64,000 nucleotides of DNA from NCBI RefSeq assembly GCF_014898055.3, contig NW_023603184.1, forward strand, positions 31,474,808 to 31,538,807. Direction: 5' to 3'. The position numbers and the translations under genes were made by a program. The notes under the pieces are model-generated. The model did not search any database. It was not told where the DNA came from and worked only from the letters and a program-made list of their open reading frames with translations. This stretch comes from Talpa occidentalis (Eukaryota > Chordata > Mammalia > Eulipotyphla > Talpidae). Numbering within the stretch: position 1 is the first letter of the stretch; each line of letters opens with the position of its first letter. Shown here in pieces: positions 34,719-48,935 of this stretch.

Positions 34719-35009
34719 GAGATAGTAAGATTTTTATCTGAAAGCACTATTTTTTAAGTAAAGCCTGAAGGAGACATTGTTAATGTATTGTTTCTTAATA
34801 AGTTAATAATAATGAAGTTCACTGGGTTGAAGATTCATTTTTCAATACTGCTCTTATCCTACTGTCCACGCTTTCATTCTCCCTCTAGCACCTAATCCAC
34901 CACATAGAACTTTCCAACAGTATTAACAGTGATTATGTTTTCTCCCTGTCTGAGCTTCATTACATTTTTTAATCCAGAAGAAGACATAAAGGTAAGAATG
35001 CTACACGAA

Positions 35010-35330
35010 TTCGCAAATTAAGTCAAAAGGAGAAAGACAAATATCGGATGGTTAGACTTATATGTGGAATTTAGAGAAACAAACAAACAAAAAAGGTCAG
35101 ACAAAACCAAACCAGTAACAGGCTAAAACAGAAGGGGAGGTTAGAGGAGTTGCAGTGAGGGAGGGAGAGGGCCTAATGGAATATGGTAGAGGATTACTGG
35201 GGGTTCAGTGGTAGTCATGGTGTAAAAACACATTTGTAGTGGTTTGAACCTTTAACCCCTTAAACAAATACAGTGATGTAAACCAGCTTTGCCTACATAA
35301 ACGTATCTTAAATAAATAAGATGATACAGA
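35010..35330 (+). mobile_element. Older L1 3'-UTR fragment
   Basis: 'aagtcaaaaggagaaagaca', 'cttatatgtggaatttagag', 'gggcctaatggaatatggta' and 'ttcagtggtagtcatggtgt' are the 3' end of an L1 in forward orientation, related to the fragment at 15895-16078. Confidence 0.7.
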
Positions 35331-35439
35331 AAAATAGATCAATTAGAAAATATTATAAAACTTGGCTATTCAAAATATAATAACTAAGAATTCTAAAAAC
35401 TAAAATGTATGGATGTATAAAATTATTTCTACAAATATA

Positions 35440-35600
35440 TTCATAGCCACAGTTATTTTTTATTTAACAAAAATTGTTTAAAATGAATTTTAATTACTTT
35501 AAATTAATCTTTAATTGAATTAATTTAGATTTAAATCTAAAATTTATTTTTTAATTAATTTTAATTAATTTAATTTTTAAACAATTCAATTTAGGAAGCA
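35440..35600. repeat. A/T-only low-complexity tract
   Basis: It is almost devoid of G/C and contains TTTAGATTTAAATCTAAA, a perfect 18-bp palindrome, at 35524-35541, plus further TTAATTAA words. Confidence 0.7.
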
Positions 35601-36149
35601 GAAGGTATCAGGGAGAAATATAAAGAAAACAAGGAAGGCAAAAATAATAAAGGTAAAAGCAAGATTAAACTGTTAGAATATTGACAAACAGCAGAACTGA
35701 CAAATAAACCCTAACAGTGGATTCTTGCCAAAGCAAGAGCTGGAGGGGAAATATATAGAAAAACCACTTGCAAGTAAAATTGAGGGTCAAGAGAGAAAAC
35801 ACAATTATACAAAATTTTAAATGGAAATAGAAAACAGAAATAAGAATACTGTATATTAAATCAATACTATCATATTTGAAAATCTCAAAGAAATACACAA
35901 TTTTAAGGACTTCTTTCCTAGAAAGTAACTAAAAAGAATATTTCAAGACAAAACTTCTTAAAGAAAGATAGAAAATTAAAGCAACTATGTCCAAAGACAA
36001 CCATAGGCATAGCTATTTTCTGAGGATATTCTTTCAGAATTTTAAGGATTAAGTAAGGCACATGTTATCTATTCAATATTTTACATAGCCTAGAAAATGA
36101 AGGCTTTTCAATTCAGCAATGAATTCTGGTACTAAAAATTAAAAAAGAT

Positions 36150-37205
36150 AATGCAAAAAAAATAGAAAATCACAAACTAACCTCATTTATGATTATAGAT
36201 GCAAAAATAACTGTAATAGGAGCAAATAAAATTATGCAGCACATTAAAACAAGACTAGACCATGACTAATCAGGGTTTATTTCATCAGTAAATTTGAAAA
36301 ACAAAAACCAATAAGACATGCCATAAAATAAAATGCAAGTTTTAATAGAAACTCCTAACAAACTATAACTAGAATGGTTTTAACTGATTAAAAATAAAAG
36401 CAATAGTTAATGTAATAATTAATGGTAAAATATTTAAGAGAATTCCACAAATTAAAAACTACACAAAATATTTGCTATCTCCTCTATTATTTCATATTAT
36501 TCTTGACATTCTAGACAGTGTAAGAAGAGAAGAGGTATATGAAAAGGGATATATAACTTTCAAGAAGAGGAGAAAAAAAATAATTGAAAAATGACCATAG
36601 CTAATAATGGGAAATTACAAAATGAACCAGTAAAAGAAATAAAGACAAGATTCATGAGCATCTCTAAACACAGCAACAAAAAGAATATAGAATGGAAAAT
36701 ATACAATAAATCAAGAATCTTAGAAAATCAGAACTAGATAATTCTTTAGAGGAAAACTTTAAGAGGTAATTCACGAAGAAATATTTCATAAAAGAAAGTG
36801 TATGTAAAATTCTTCATATTCAATAACAAAAAATTCAAATTAAATTGGCAAGAATATGTTATTTTCCTCATCAAACTAGCAACGCAATTTTTATAATTTT
36901 TATCGAGGACTGGAGAACACTTATAGACAAGTTGGTGATTGAACAGAACACATATCCTCTCTGAAGGGTAGCATGGCAATAATAACCAAAAGCCCTTTAA
37001 AAAAGAACATATTCTTAACCAGATTTTTCACTTTTGAGGAATATATCCTAAGAAAATAAGCACTGATAAGCCAGGAAGTATTAATAAAAAGTTTCCATGT
37101 TCAAGGTGCTGTTTAGAATGACAAACAACAAAAACAACTTAAATATGGAATAAAAGATTAAATTAAATTACAAGAACCTCACTTTATGCAATTTTTTCTT
37201 CAGAA
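36150..37205 (+). mobile_element. Old L1 ORF2-to-3' relic
   Basis: Forward-strand remnants of the reverse-transcriptase region ('aatggtaaaatatttaagag', 'ttgctatctcctctattatt') lead to the downstream part ('gaggaatatatcctaagaaa'). All frames are broken. The 3' UTR probably resumes at 37660-38030 beyond an intervening reverse L1 piece. Confidence 0.55.
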
Positions 37206-37319
37206 AAAAAAAAAAATTATAGACTGACGACAATGTAAAACAAGTCTGCATAGAAAGGAAAATCCTGCTTCATATCACCAGCCATTCTTCCACCAGCCTC
37301 TCTCCAATTAGGAACTTAA

Positions 37320-37650
37320 TTACTTTCCATTAATTTTTTCTATTTATTGCTAACTTAATTGCATTATGGTTAAATAATGCAACTTGTTGATACAAATTAT
37401 TGGAAATTTGTTGAAACTTGTTTGAAAAATATACAATGTGAATTTTTGCAAAAGTTTCATGTGAGAAAAAATGTGAATATTAACTAATTGCTTAGTACAG
37501 AAGTGTATATCTGACCACTTGATCATGCTTCATTATCATGTCAAATTTCTAGAAATTGTGTTAATTTTCTAAGTGACTATATTATTCTTTCACATATCTG
37601 GAGGTTTCCTACTAGTATCTTACTTCTATTTTATGTTTTTATTAACTCTC
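37320..37650 (-). mobile_element. Old L1 fragment, reverse orientation
   Basis: 'gcattatggttaaataatgc', 'attggaaatttgttgaaact' and 'gcaaaagtttcatgtgagaa' follow the reversed L1 block also present at 50180-50340 ('atttccactatggttagaga'). It splits the forward L1 relic on either side. Confidence 0.45.
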
Positions 37651-38150
37651 TAGTCATTAAAAAAAAATAATGATACTAGAAGATGACCTACTCACAGGGA
37701 AATTCACAATATGTCATGAAGTGGGAAAAAAACAAATTAAAAGCAATACCATAAGGACAGTTCAAAATTTAAAAGAAAAAAAATTGGCATATATACACAT
37801 AAATTAAAATTGAAAGGATATACACTGTAAGAAGAATGAAACAATTCTAATTTCATCTGTTTCTATACATTTTGTAGTAAAAATATATATAAATTTTGCA
37901 ATGAGAAGATGTATATTAAAATATGTAATGCTTGATATGTAATATTAAATACAAATAATACGAAATGATCTATACTCCTTAAAGATAGTATTTGGGTCAC
38001 TTTAAAATTTCAGAAAAATATATAATCTAGGTGGAAAGTAATTAGCCTCTTCTCACCTAGACTAAAAATATATGTTGAGTTTTAATAGCAGTTGAAGCAA
38101 ATATTTGAATAATATTTTTTTCATTTTTAATTATATTACTGGTGTATTTT

Positions 38151-38422
38151 TTTTAAGATTTATTAATTTATTTATACAAGCACTAGGTATAGTCAGAAGC
38201 GCGGGAGGGTGAGAGAATTCACCAGAGCCAGAGCGGGGAGCAGAGCAGGCAGAAGGACTAAAGTACACTGCTGAGGGGAGCAGCGGGCGGCAGGAGAGGT
38301 CTGCAGGCCATGTGGGACCCTCCTCCGGTGGCCGGGGAGCAGCCGGGCATCGAACTGGCGCTGCAGAGGCTACGGGCAGCTTCGCAACCCAGCGCTCAAG
38401 TACTGCGCCACCAGGGAGGCCC
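38151..38422 (-). mobile_element. Young tRNA-derived SINE (subfamily A)
   Basis: A full-length reverse copy with a perfect 14-bp TSD (TACTGGTGTATTTT) at 38137-38150 and 38423-38436. Only a few positions differ from the copy at 33765. Confidence 0.95.
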
Positions 38423-38436
38423 TACTGGTGTATTTT

Positions 38437-39292
38437 CTATAAAAATATTTATGGTGACAAAATGTTAGACTAAAAGAAGAGACAATAAATTTAAGAAAAT
38501 CAAAATGAAAACTTTAGTAAGAATCTTATCTTCTCTGCCCATAAAACTAAGAACAGCAATTGAAAGTTTATACATCCCATACAGAATTCAGAAAATAAAC
38601 ATTTGAAAAGTTTAATTTTTGATGTATTTCATCACTTTTGAATTTTAAATACTTTATCTAAAATATAGTAAGATTAGTTTTTTTGTTTTTTAACCTGATT
38701 ATCAACATAAAAAATAAAATGAAAAGTGGGGAATGGCAGATTGCCCAAAGCATAAAACTATGCTGAATCATAACATAATAAAATGTTAATTTCTCCATTA
38801 CTAAGAGAAAGCAAGACCCCCATCATTCATGCTGGCAAAAGCTTGCCTTTGCATAAACCATTTCTGTTCTCACTGTTATAAAAATCAATGGCTTTAGAAA
38901 GGAAAAAAAAAACACTATGACGTGCACGATAGTACACATCATGTTACTGTGGCTGGACACAGAATGTGTCACTAATGACTTTCTTCCTGACTGTCAGTTA
39001 TACGTTGATTTTCTTTTTTACCAAAATAACAAATGGCCTTTATGAGTTCAAAATGGAAGAAGTGAAATCCTAAATAATATTCAATTTCCATTTGATGTTG
39101 ATACAGTATTAATGAAGTTATTATTTTTTCATTGCAAAAGAAATGACTTCATGTTCTCTCTGAGTTGAACACAACATGCCCTGAAATTTTCTGTAATTAC
39201 TTTAAAATAACATTTTCATCATATAGTTATTGTCAAATTTTCATTTTAAATATCATCGATCACTAATAGGAAGTGTTGGTGAAAGTATTGGT
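38437..39292. other. Unannotated interval
   Basis: I can assign no repeat. The patch at 38910-39010 ('gacgtgcacgatagtacaca') is less AT-rich but has no recognisable identity. Confidence 0.4.
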
Positions 39293-39349
39293 GTTAGAAA
39301 GTATTGGTGAAAATAATTAACATTTGTTCATGACATAATCAATCAATCA
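39293..39349 (+). repeat. 57-bp direct duplication, copy 1
   Basis: Identical to 41993-42049 except at one base (A at 39337, G at 42037). The sequence is not a known transposon and has no poly(A) or TSD. The left flank here repeats words of the unit ('gtgttggtgaaagtattggt'), so this site may be the source. Confidence 0.9.
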
Positions 39350-39774
39350 CCTGTACTTGTTTGATAAACTCAGAAATCTACTGTAAATTCCCAAATTATT
39401 AATACAAGTCAGAGTGAAGACTGTAGAGGACAATTGTCAGAATTCATGAATGACCATGATTCTATTCAAGATACCAAAAACTAGTAATACAGTTCTTCAT
39501 CTTTATAGAGGAATCAACCAGAGAGTTACATAAAAAACATGACTTCTTTTTTTAATGATTTTTTATTAAGGTAATACTTCTTAACTGATAGGGAGGTAAC
39601 TCTATAATCTATAGGAATTGTCCACTTCTTAACATGTTTCAAAATAATATCACAGTACTTCAAAAATAAAGATGTTCACCCTCATTAGGTTCAGAGGTCA
39701 TGATATGTTAAATCCTGTGAAATCTGCTTTAGATTAATCAAACTTGATTATATGGACATGTTAATAATAATGAA

Positions 39775-39850
39775 CATAATTTACTCTCATGAATATTTTC
39801 TTAAGTGCCAGGCACTGCTCTAAAACTTCCTACCCATGGAATATAAATAA
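39775..39850 (-). repeat. MIR remnant, first part
   Basis: 'cttaagtgccaggcactgct' followed by 'ctaaaacttcc' is the reversed MIR tail. The rest of the element resumes near 40017 after about 190 bp of unrelated sequence. Confidence 0.6.
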
Positions 39851-40016
39851 CATAAAAACATATGACAAAATACAGCAAAAACAAGGGGCTAGGGCGTGGG
39901 CACAGGAAGCTTGGTAGACGGTGAGTGAAGTATGCGCACTTATGAAGGAGGAAAAAGGTAATCACATAGTTACATAGAAATATAAATGACCGACAAATTT
40001 AACTTAAAAAATAAAA

Positions 40017-40185
40017 GCTTTACAGATATTAACACTCTTAGTGAGTTTATGAGATAGGTAATATTATTATCCCCTTTTTAGACATGAGAAATCCAAAACA
40101 GGGAAAGCTCATGACTTGTCCTAAGTCACAGATCTAAGTGACAGAACTGGGATTCGAACAAGGTAAACAGACCTTAGAATCTACC
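40017..40185 (-). repeat. MIR remnant, second part
   Basis: 'gagataggtaatattattat', 'ccaaaacagggaaagctcat', 'gtcctaagtcacagatctaa' and 'gaactgggattcgaacaagg' follow reverse MIR order to the B-box. Confidence 0.8.
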
Positions 40186-40661
40186 CAAAATTTATTATGT
40201 GCAACACATTCTACAAACCTTTTTTATGTGTTACAGTTGACCCTTTTTAATCAGAAGAAATTCCAATTAATGATTTGAATTTACAAATTAAGTCATGATT
40301 ATAATTTCAACAGGAAGAACTAAATTTTCTTTAATTTTTCTTTACTTTGAACATATTTTTCTTTTTCATACTTTATATATTTTCATCCCTACATGATTTA
40401 TATACATACTTCATAAAGTATACTTGCTTTATTAAATAAGTTAATAAAGCAGTTTATACTATAAATTTTGTATTTATAGACTAATGCAAAGAGAGGACTA
40501 AAATTTTATTCTTTATATATTACAAAGAATGAAAGTTTAGGGAAATAGTGTACTTTTACCTCCTTCTTATATATAAACAAAGATTAGAAGTAATAATTTA
40601 ATGTTAGGGTACATTAAAACAGCAAATGTGTTATTATAAAGAAAAATATTCTACATTATTA

Positions 40662-41992
<1,331 letters not shown>

Positions 41993-42049
41993 GTTAGAAA
42001 GTATTGGTGAAAATAATTAACATTTGTTCATGACATGATCAATCAATCA
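41993..42049 (+). repeat. 57-bp direct duplication, copy 2
   Basis: 56 of 57 bases match 39293-39349, exactly 2,700 bp away in the same orientation. The flanks are unrelated ('agaccactgcatg' at left, 'gggaatggatgg' at right). Confidence 0.9.
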
Positions 42050-44549
42050 GGGAATGGATGGAATCCAGATCAGTGTGTCCTGAAATGGCTGATGAAGAGC
42101 AACCATCTGAGCTATCACAGAAGTTGAAGTTCTTTCTAAATAGAAGTCAGCTTGATTCTATTAAGTGAAAATTGTCTGCCCCTTCCCTTACTTCTTCCCT
42201 CATCTTTCCTTCCTTTCAGTATTTTTCTCTTCCATTCTTCCTTATTATTTCCTTAGACTTCAACAGATAACCTACTATTATGATTAAAAATTAAATTCTG
42301 AGTGACCTGACAGAGCCTATATGCATCTGTAAATATTTAGTTTATATTCAATTGCCAAAATGGTTTTTTGCTACTTTTTTTAATTGAGAAAAAAATGTAT
42401 AATTTTTTCAGTATGAATTTTGTTTTCTACTAATGTCACAGAAAAGAAAATCCTAGATGTGAGAGTCAAGCAAATCTTCAAAGCCATGCCTATCAGAGAT
42501 AATCTCAATTTGGATTTACATCTCTGAGAGAGATTTATATAATATCAGAACATGGATAAGAATAATTAACAAAAAGTCTTTAACATCCTATCTTACCCAG
42601 TTTAGTTACTTTTTATTGTTTTTTACCCTTTTCATATATTTTATATATTGCACTAAACCAGTAACCACTGTTAAAAATGCTAAAGCATAATTTGTCTGGT
42701 TAAAAGTTGAGCCAAAGCACATATTATATTGGTTAAAGACAAAAGCCTAATTTACTAATAATGATCACAAATTCCTAGAAACTTCATAAACTAGCATCAG
42801 ATACACAGTAAATGTGAAACAGGCATTTTAGCCTCTCATTTCTATAAATAGGCCTGAAATCTTTCAGACCTCCAGAAAAAGAATGCTGAAACTTCATGGG
42901 AGAAAAATAGAACTATATGAACAACAGGAACACACACTTCAAACATAAATCAAACCATGTGGACACAGCTTTACATAAAAGCTACTCATTAATAAAATGG
43001 TTAATAACTTCAAAGCATTTTACATTCCTATTAGAAAATTAATCCTCACCATAATGCTGAGTTAATCTAGCTGAGTTCCCACTTCAGTGGAAGAAACTAA
43101 GGGGGGGGGAAATCAAGCAGCTTTGCATGTCTATATTTATAGCCCATGAAAATATTTAGCAACAGACACTGATTGCCTTTATCTACGGGACAATAAAAGT
43201 CACTATATACAATCTTATCAATGTTTATCTCAATTCTAGATTCCAGGAAGACTCAAAACTCTGAGGCAGTGTCTTGAAAAACTCTTAGCTTTTTCACTTA
43301 ATTATCTATGCCAAACCTCTAAGGGCATACCACAGTTAGTACTATGTATGCTCCTCCATGCTGTAATGTAAAGCAAGTAAAGTGAGGGAGGAAAGACTAG
43401 AAGATGCAGAATGTTAATAAATAACATAAAGACAGAGGTCACAATCAATGGTCACCACTAAAAAATTTCTGATTTGCAATTATGTAGTAGTTAAAAGTGT
43501 AAATGAAAATTTATGTTTTTTAATTTTCCACTGAAAATAATACCCAGGTAAGGATGCAAATTAAAAGTAATTATTTATGCTCCTGTGCCATCCTTAAACA
43601 CTAGCTTTTCAGACTTTTTCAAAGTCTGATCAGATCAGACTTTGCCCTATTCTGATGACGCATAAATGCAAAACCCAACGGAGGTAAAAAAAAATTAGGA
43701 CTATTAAAAATCAAAACCTGGACATCAATTTTCACTTACATTTTAATCAAAGATATAACATGGTGTGATATGCTAAAAATTAATTTGCAATTGCAAGTCT
43801 TTTTCTTTTCCTTTAAAAATGTAAGATTTTCTTTTAAGAAATTTTTTTTCTAAGGAAAACAAATTCAGAAATAACTTTTTATAAATATCCTGCCTAATGG
43901 ATTACAAAGCAATGTTTCTTCTTCCTAAGTATCTAGGTTTTAAGTCAAGAAAGTCAAGAATGCTTAATCACAGCTTGGTAATGATTTTGCCTGCTAACAA
44001 ATTTCATAAAACAAGAGGAATTTGAGGTGGGTGTATGAGATATTTATTTCCTAGTCTATATGACAATATTTTAGGAACAATTTTAGATTATCCCTAGCTA
44101 AACAAAGCACCACCAGTATTAACTCCTATTCTGCATAGAATAAAGGTATTTCAAATGGGTCAAAGAGAATCAATAATCATCATTAAAACTAGAGGGGGGG
44201 AGAGAGAGAAGAAAGGACATGAGAAAAGTCTTTTTTCTACTTTAAAGCAAGTTACCTGTGACTAAACATTTATTATTCCTCTTAAGTTCAAACTGATAGT
44301 TAGAAATGCCAAAATATTACAAACACGACAGACAAAATATCTTTGCAATATTTTAGTGAGGAAAGACAATGATGCTGCTCCTGTTTTACAGTAAGAATCA
44401 TAATTTTCAAGTACAGTAAATTTTCTATTATCCAAGAACTTATCCAAAGTATCCTTGACCTTGATTTACAACTAATTCTGACAATATATATTTATATCCT
44501 TGCTGATCATCCATCCCACATTTTTCATTAGGAAACAGAGAGGCACATG
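42050..44549. other. Unannotated interval
   Basis: No repeat family or exon is recognised. At 43621-43643 there is a 23-bp hairpin, AAAGTCTGATC-A-GATCAGACTTT, preceded by a third partial copy 'cagacttt'. Confidence 0.4.
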
Positions 44550-45300
44550 CCAGTTACTGTACATTTTTCCACAGTGACAAGTGCTCCACAATACAGTGGT
44601 ATAAAATTGGAGCTTGGAGAGCTTGAAGAGCACTCTTAAATTTTAATTAAAACCCTCCAAGCTCACTAAAAATAATTAGACACTAAAATGTGCCAGTTTT
44701 ATTTTGAAGTCACTATAACGTACAAAGCACACTGCCTGACGACTGCTGGTGCTCTCCTTCTCGCTCCCTCTCTCCAGTGAAACAACTAATCTTCCAAAAT
44801 GAACAGGGAGGTTTAAATATAGGCTGTTTTCAGGCCTGCTTCATGCAAGGAGGCTGACAGAAAAGACAGCAAAGTGGGCTTTTCAGTGTGCATCAAATGA
44901 ACTTAGATTTGTCTGACCAAGAGTTCGAATCACTGACGAACTCTAGATAAAATTCAGTCTGCAAGAAATAACACAAGTCATATCACTGATTTTTTTTTAT
45001 TCAAAAGCCAAACCTTTAACCTCTTAAATGTTTTTGCTATCTTAAAATATCTCATACAATGCTATATTCCATCCTATTTTTAGCCAAGCATCAAGAGAAA
45101 GCATGCCTTTCCCATACAGCAGGGCAATGATATAAACATCAACACAGATGCTCTGCCAGGAAGAGCTGGACTTCTCAAGCACTTGATCATTAAGGAATGC
45201 ACCAACTGTTTTGGATAATCTGGTGCCAGCTCCCCTTTTGCTCCATACTCCCCTCTGGGAGTGGCCAATCTTGTCCTAATTTTTCATTTTACTCCTCCAT
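44550..45300. other. Repeat-free, less AT-rich block
   Basis: About 750 bp with no detectable mobile-element sequence. It has clustered ATTA homeodomain-type cores near 44640-44690 and a pyrimidine-rich patch at 44750-44775. It could be a conserved non-coding element, but that is unproven. The minus frame 45080-45268 lacks splice support. Confidence 0.25.
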
Positions 45301-45712
45301 AGCCCCCAACTCTCCCCCCAAAATGAGAAATGGCATTTATGCCTAGCAATGAAAAAGCAGGCTCACTTCCCCAAACAGACCAAAACTTTAAAACAATTAA
45401 CCCTCCCCTCTTCTTTGAGATAAATTACTAAGTATAAAATGCAATCTGTTTCCTTTGTTTATTCAATATGAACAATTTGTAAATGACTCAAGGATAAAAT
45501 TCAGAAAATGTTGTGCTAAATTAGAACCATTATAAACATGCTAATGACTCAATGCTTGAGTAAAACATGCATGATCGGTGTGAAGAAATAGATTTAGTTC
45601 CTGTGAAATTTTGTTGTGCTGCCTTAAAATGTTTTGGTCATTAAATCAGATATATTCCTTCCAGGAAAAAAAAAAAATGTTAATTCCACAATCACTTTAC
45701 TAGATAATATAC

Positions 45713-45715
45713 TGT

Positions 45716-45755
<40 letters not shown>
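45713..45755. repeat. (GT)n microsatellite
   Basis: A GT run of about 20 units with one TTT interruption near its left end, followed by a purine-rich 'gagagaaagagagacaaaca' stretch. Confidence 0.95.
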
Positions 45756-45757
<2 letters not shown>

Positions 45758-46149
45758 GGGAGAGAAAGAGAGACAAACAGACAGAGACAGAGATAAGTAA
45801 CCTATTGACAAGTATCATTAGAACTGTTAAAAGCAAAATTTTGGCATGTTCATCTGGGGGAAAAATCCCCACAATTTAAACTTGCCAGAAATATTCACAT
45901 AGACATCATCACATTAGGTACTACAGTCTCTCTCTGTACTATTATCATTCTTTGATAATTTTCTACAGGGACCACTTAAAACTGGCACTGACCATGCATT
46001 TGTGGAAGTCACAATGTTCTACATGCATAGGTGAGAGATATCTCTTTTATCTGCTTTCCAACACTGGTTAGCATCTAGGACACATTCAAAACTAAATTCC
46101 TCTCCCATAACCATCAATGTTCAACTACTACAAATACTGATATAGAAAA

Positions 46150-46330
46150 CACGGGAAATATCTAGATGGTGATTCGGAGGATCACAGCCTACTGCTACAG
46201 TTGGAAGAAACTTCAGAGTTCATTAAGAGGAACATCATCATTTCAGAAAGAAGGAAACAAAGTCAAGATAAAGAAGTTACCTTACCTCCCCTGAGGTCAA
46301 ATAGTAACATAGCCCGGAGTCTGAGTCAGT
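46150..46330 (-). repeat. MIR-family remnant
   Basis: 'gttggaagaaacttcagagt', 'atcatttcagaaagaaggaa' and 'tgaggtcaaatagtaacata' follow the reversed order of a MIR-like core ('ttggaagggaccttagagg ... cagatgaggaaactg'). Confidence 0.5.
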
Positions 46331-47670
46331 GTTGTTTTTACTAAAATAACATTCAATAAATCATTTCAACATCAGATTTATAGTCTCCACAATATAGCAT
46401 CCAATAGCGGGAAAAGAAATAACTATACCTATTATTGCTTCAGAAATGAGATGAAGCACTTTATTTGGAGAGGAATGTTAAAATGTCGATGTGTAGCAGT
46501 ATAGGTCAAGAGTGTTCAACAGTCAATTCTTCCTCACACACTCCAGTATGCTGCTCTTCCTGTTCTCACATTTTCTTTTCCAGAATGGATTATTGTGTTC
46601 GAACTAAAAGTTTTCCTTTCCCGAAAACCATCTACTAAGAATAGTTAAGATGCTACTTAAAAATACTGTTGAATTCAAAAAGTGACCCCTTTTGAATTAA
46701 GTTTTATTTTTATATACAAGAATTATATGTGCAGACTGAGATCTTAGTTTATCACTGTAGCTCATTGTCCATGACACCTTCAAATATACCACTATTTTAA
46801 TGGAATAAAAATATCCTATTAGAAACTACAGCTGTTCTTATTGCTAAAATATTGCTCAGCATGGCATCTTCTCATAACCCTACATTCTGCTGCACCATTG
46901 ATGAAAGCTAACATTTTCAAACCACATAACATAGGACACTGCTCTTCGGGTTCCACAAATGTTTGGTTTCATTTTCACTTTTCAAATACATATTTGATAG
47001 TTTTTTAAAAGCTGAATTATACTATAGAAACAATTTTCATGTACCTTCTATCTCCATATGCTTTTGTTTTATTTCCTTAGGAAATGTCCTGATGGAGTTG
47101 TCAATCACAATGCTCTACTCCCTGCCTCTTACTGCTCCTCCCAGCTACAGAGAGAAATTGGACTCAGTTAGAATTCTCTGCTGGAACAATCTGGAAAAGC
47201 TCTCGACTGTGACCATGTTATTGATAGAAACTATAAGTAAATAGACCTCTGAGTCTCCTGGCCATCCTCCCTATCACATAGTTAGGAGATGGAGAATCTC
47301 TCTGTAGTAAGAGTGGATGAAGCCAAAAATACAGAGAGCAAAAAAGATTAGTGTAAGTAGAGAAAAAAACTCTTTTATATCATATTAGTAAACACATTCC
47401 AAAATAGCTAAAGCTAAACTGTACTCTTGGGTTTCTTGGTAATATAACCCAATATAATACTGGTTTTGCTTAAGCTATTTAAGGGTTTTGTCAGTGTAAT
47501 TTTTACAAAAATCTGAACAACATGGAAACCATAACAAAATGTGTCTTATATATGCAAATGTGTTATGTTCCAATTTTTTAACACACTGGAAATCACCATT
47601 GTATTAACTTGTACTATCAGGTTAAAACATCTATTATGCAAAACTTGAAATAAATCTCTTGATTTATTGA
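46331..47670. other. Unannotated interval
   Basis: I assign no repeat. A good plus-strand acceptor (TTTTATTTCCTTAG ending near 47081) opens onto about 150 nt without a stop and a weak donor, A|GTAAAT. It is noted but not called as an exon. Confidence 0.35.
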
Positions 47671-47680
47671 AAGATATGCA

Positions 47681-47730
47681 GTCTTTTTTTTTAAATGAGG
47701 AATGTTGCTAATTTTTTTTTTTTTTAAGAT

Positions 47731-47761
<31 letters not shown>

Positions 47762-47999
47762 TACAAGCAACTGGGTACAGTCAGAAGCACGGGAGGGTGA
47801 GAGAATTCACCAGAGCCAGAGCAGGGAGCAGAACAGACAGACTGACGAAATAACACTGCTGAAGGGAGCAGCGGGTGGCAGGAGAGGTCTGTGCGCCATG
47901 TGGGACCCTCACCCGGTGGCCGGGGATCAAACTGGTGCTGCAGAGGCTGCAGGCAGCTTCACAATCCAGCGCTCAACCACTGCGCCACCAGGGAGGCCC
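47681..47999 (-). mobile_element. Young tRNA-derived SINE (subfamily B) with extra 3' sequence
   Basis: A reverse full-length copy. Beyond its poly(A) (poly-T on plus) lies a further short stretch, 'ttaaatgaggaatgttgcta', and then a second T run. The TSD words AAGATATGCA at 47671-47680 and 48000-48009 enclose both, so the extra piece was carried in with the SINE. Confidence 0.9.
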
Positions 48000-48389
48000 A
48001 AGATATGCAAAGTCTTTACGGTAAAACTGTTATAGGACTGCTATTTACAATTATTAGGTATTTGAATTAGGATTTTCTGAATATGGTGCAATGACAACAA
48101 AAATACAGCAGAAATAAAGTGGAAGTGAGACTCATTTGAAAAAGCAAAAAAATAAAAAAACAAAACAAACAAAACAAGAAAAACCTTCTATCTGAGGTCA
48201 GCAGGCCTTAGTTTCAGTTTTGTACTCATCAAAATAACTTTGGTGTCCTGGTTAATTGATTTTATATTTAATGTTACAAAATGAACTTGTAAAATAAGTT
48301 TTTTTTAATTGGTACAATATTCCTTTTTATCTGTTTTATGTATGAATTTGAAATCAGTGAAAGAATTTAAAATAAGATTAAACTCTATA

Positions 48390-48935
48390 ACTTGATTTAA
48401 GGATCCTTCATAGTCTGACTCTAATGAGTCATCATCTGCTATTATTTCTCCTACATAAAATTCTTCATTCTATTTGAGTGCTTCAAACATTTAGCCCTCT
48501 CCTATGTACACATTAAGATTTTTCACTTCCACATCTTTTGTCATATCTTCCTGACATGAAAGCCTTCCCACTTCATGACACAAACAAAACCTCCTTCTCC
48601 TGTTCAGCTGTATCTACATTAAATACCACCTCTGCAAGTATGCCTTGATTCATCAATTCAAAGCAAAATGAAACCTACCAAGCACATAGTAGGTATCAGG
48701 CACTGTGCTTTTTTAATATCTTTTTTCATGTAGCAACTCATTTCACTATGAATTTCACAACTTTTCTTCTACATTAACTACTACTACGATAATAATGGTC
48801 AAATTCATATCACATAATCCTAACTAAATATTAAACTCCTTAATGATCAGAGATTTTTTCTGATAGCACTTTGTATTCTTCACTATGCTTACCCCAAAGC
48901 TCTGCACACAGTAAGTACTAGAATTCCTTAATATA
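48390..48935 (+). repeat. L2 3' region, extended fragment
   Basis: Forward L2 order can be followed over several hundred bases: 'cctgacatgaaagccttccc', 'taaataccacctctgcaagt', 'tgatagcactttgtattctt' and 'ccaaagctctgcacacagta'. A MIR-like tail ('agcacatagtaggtatcagg') is embedded in the middle. Confidence 0.65.

Noticed and set aside
47082..47233. Plus-strand exon candidate with a good acceptor
   Set aside because: The donor (A|GTAAAT) is weak, no partner exon is visible, and the other exon-like signals in the window are on the minus strand.
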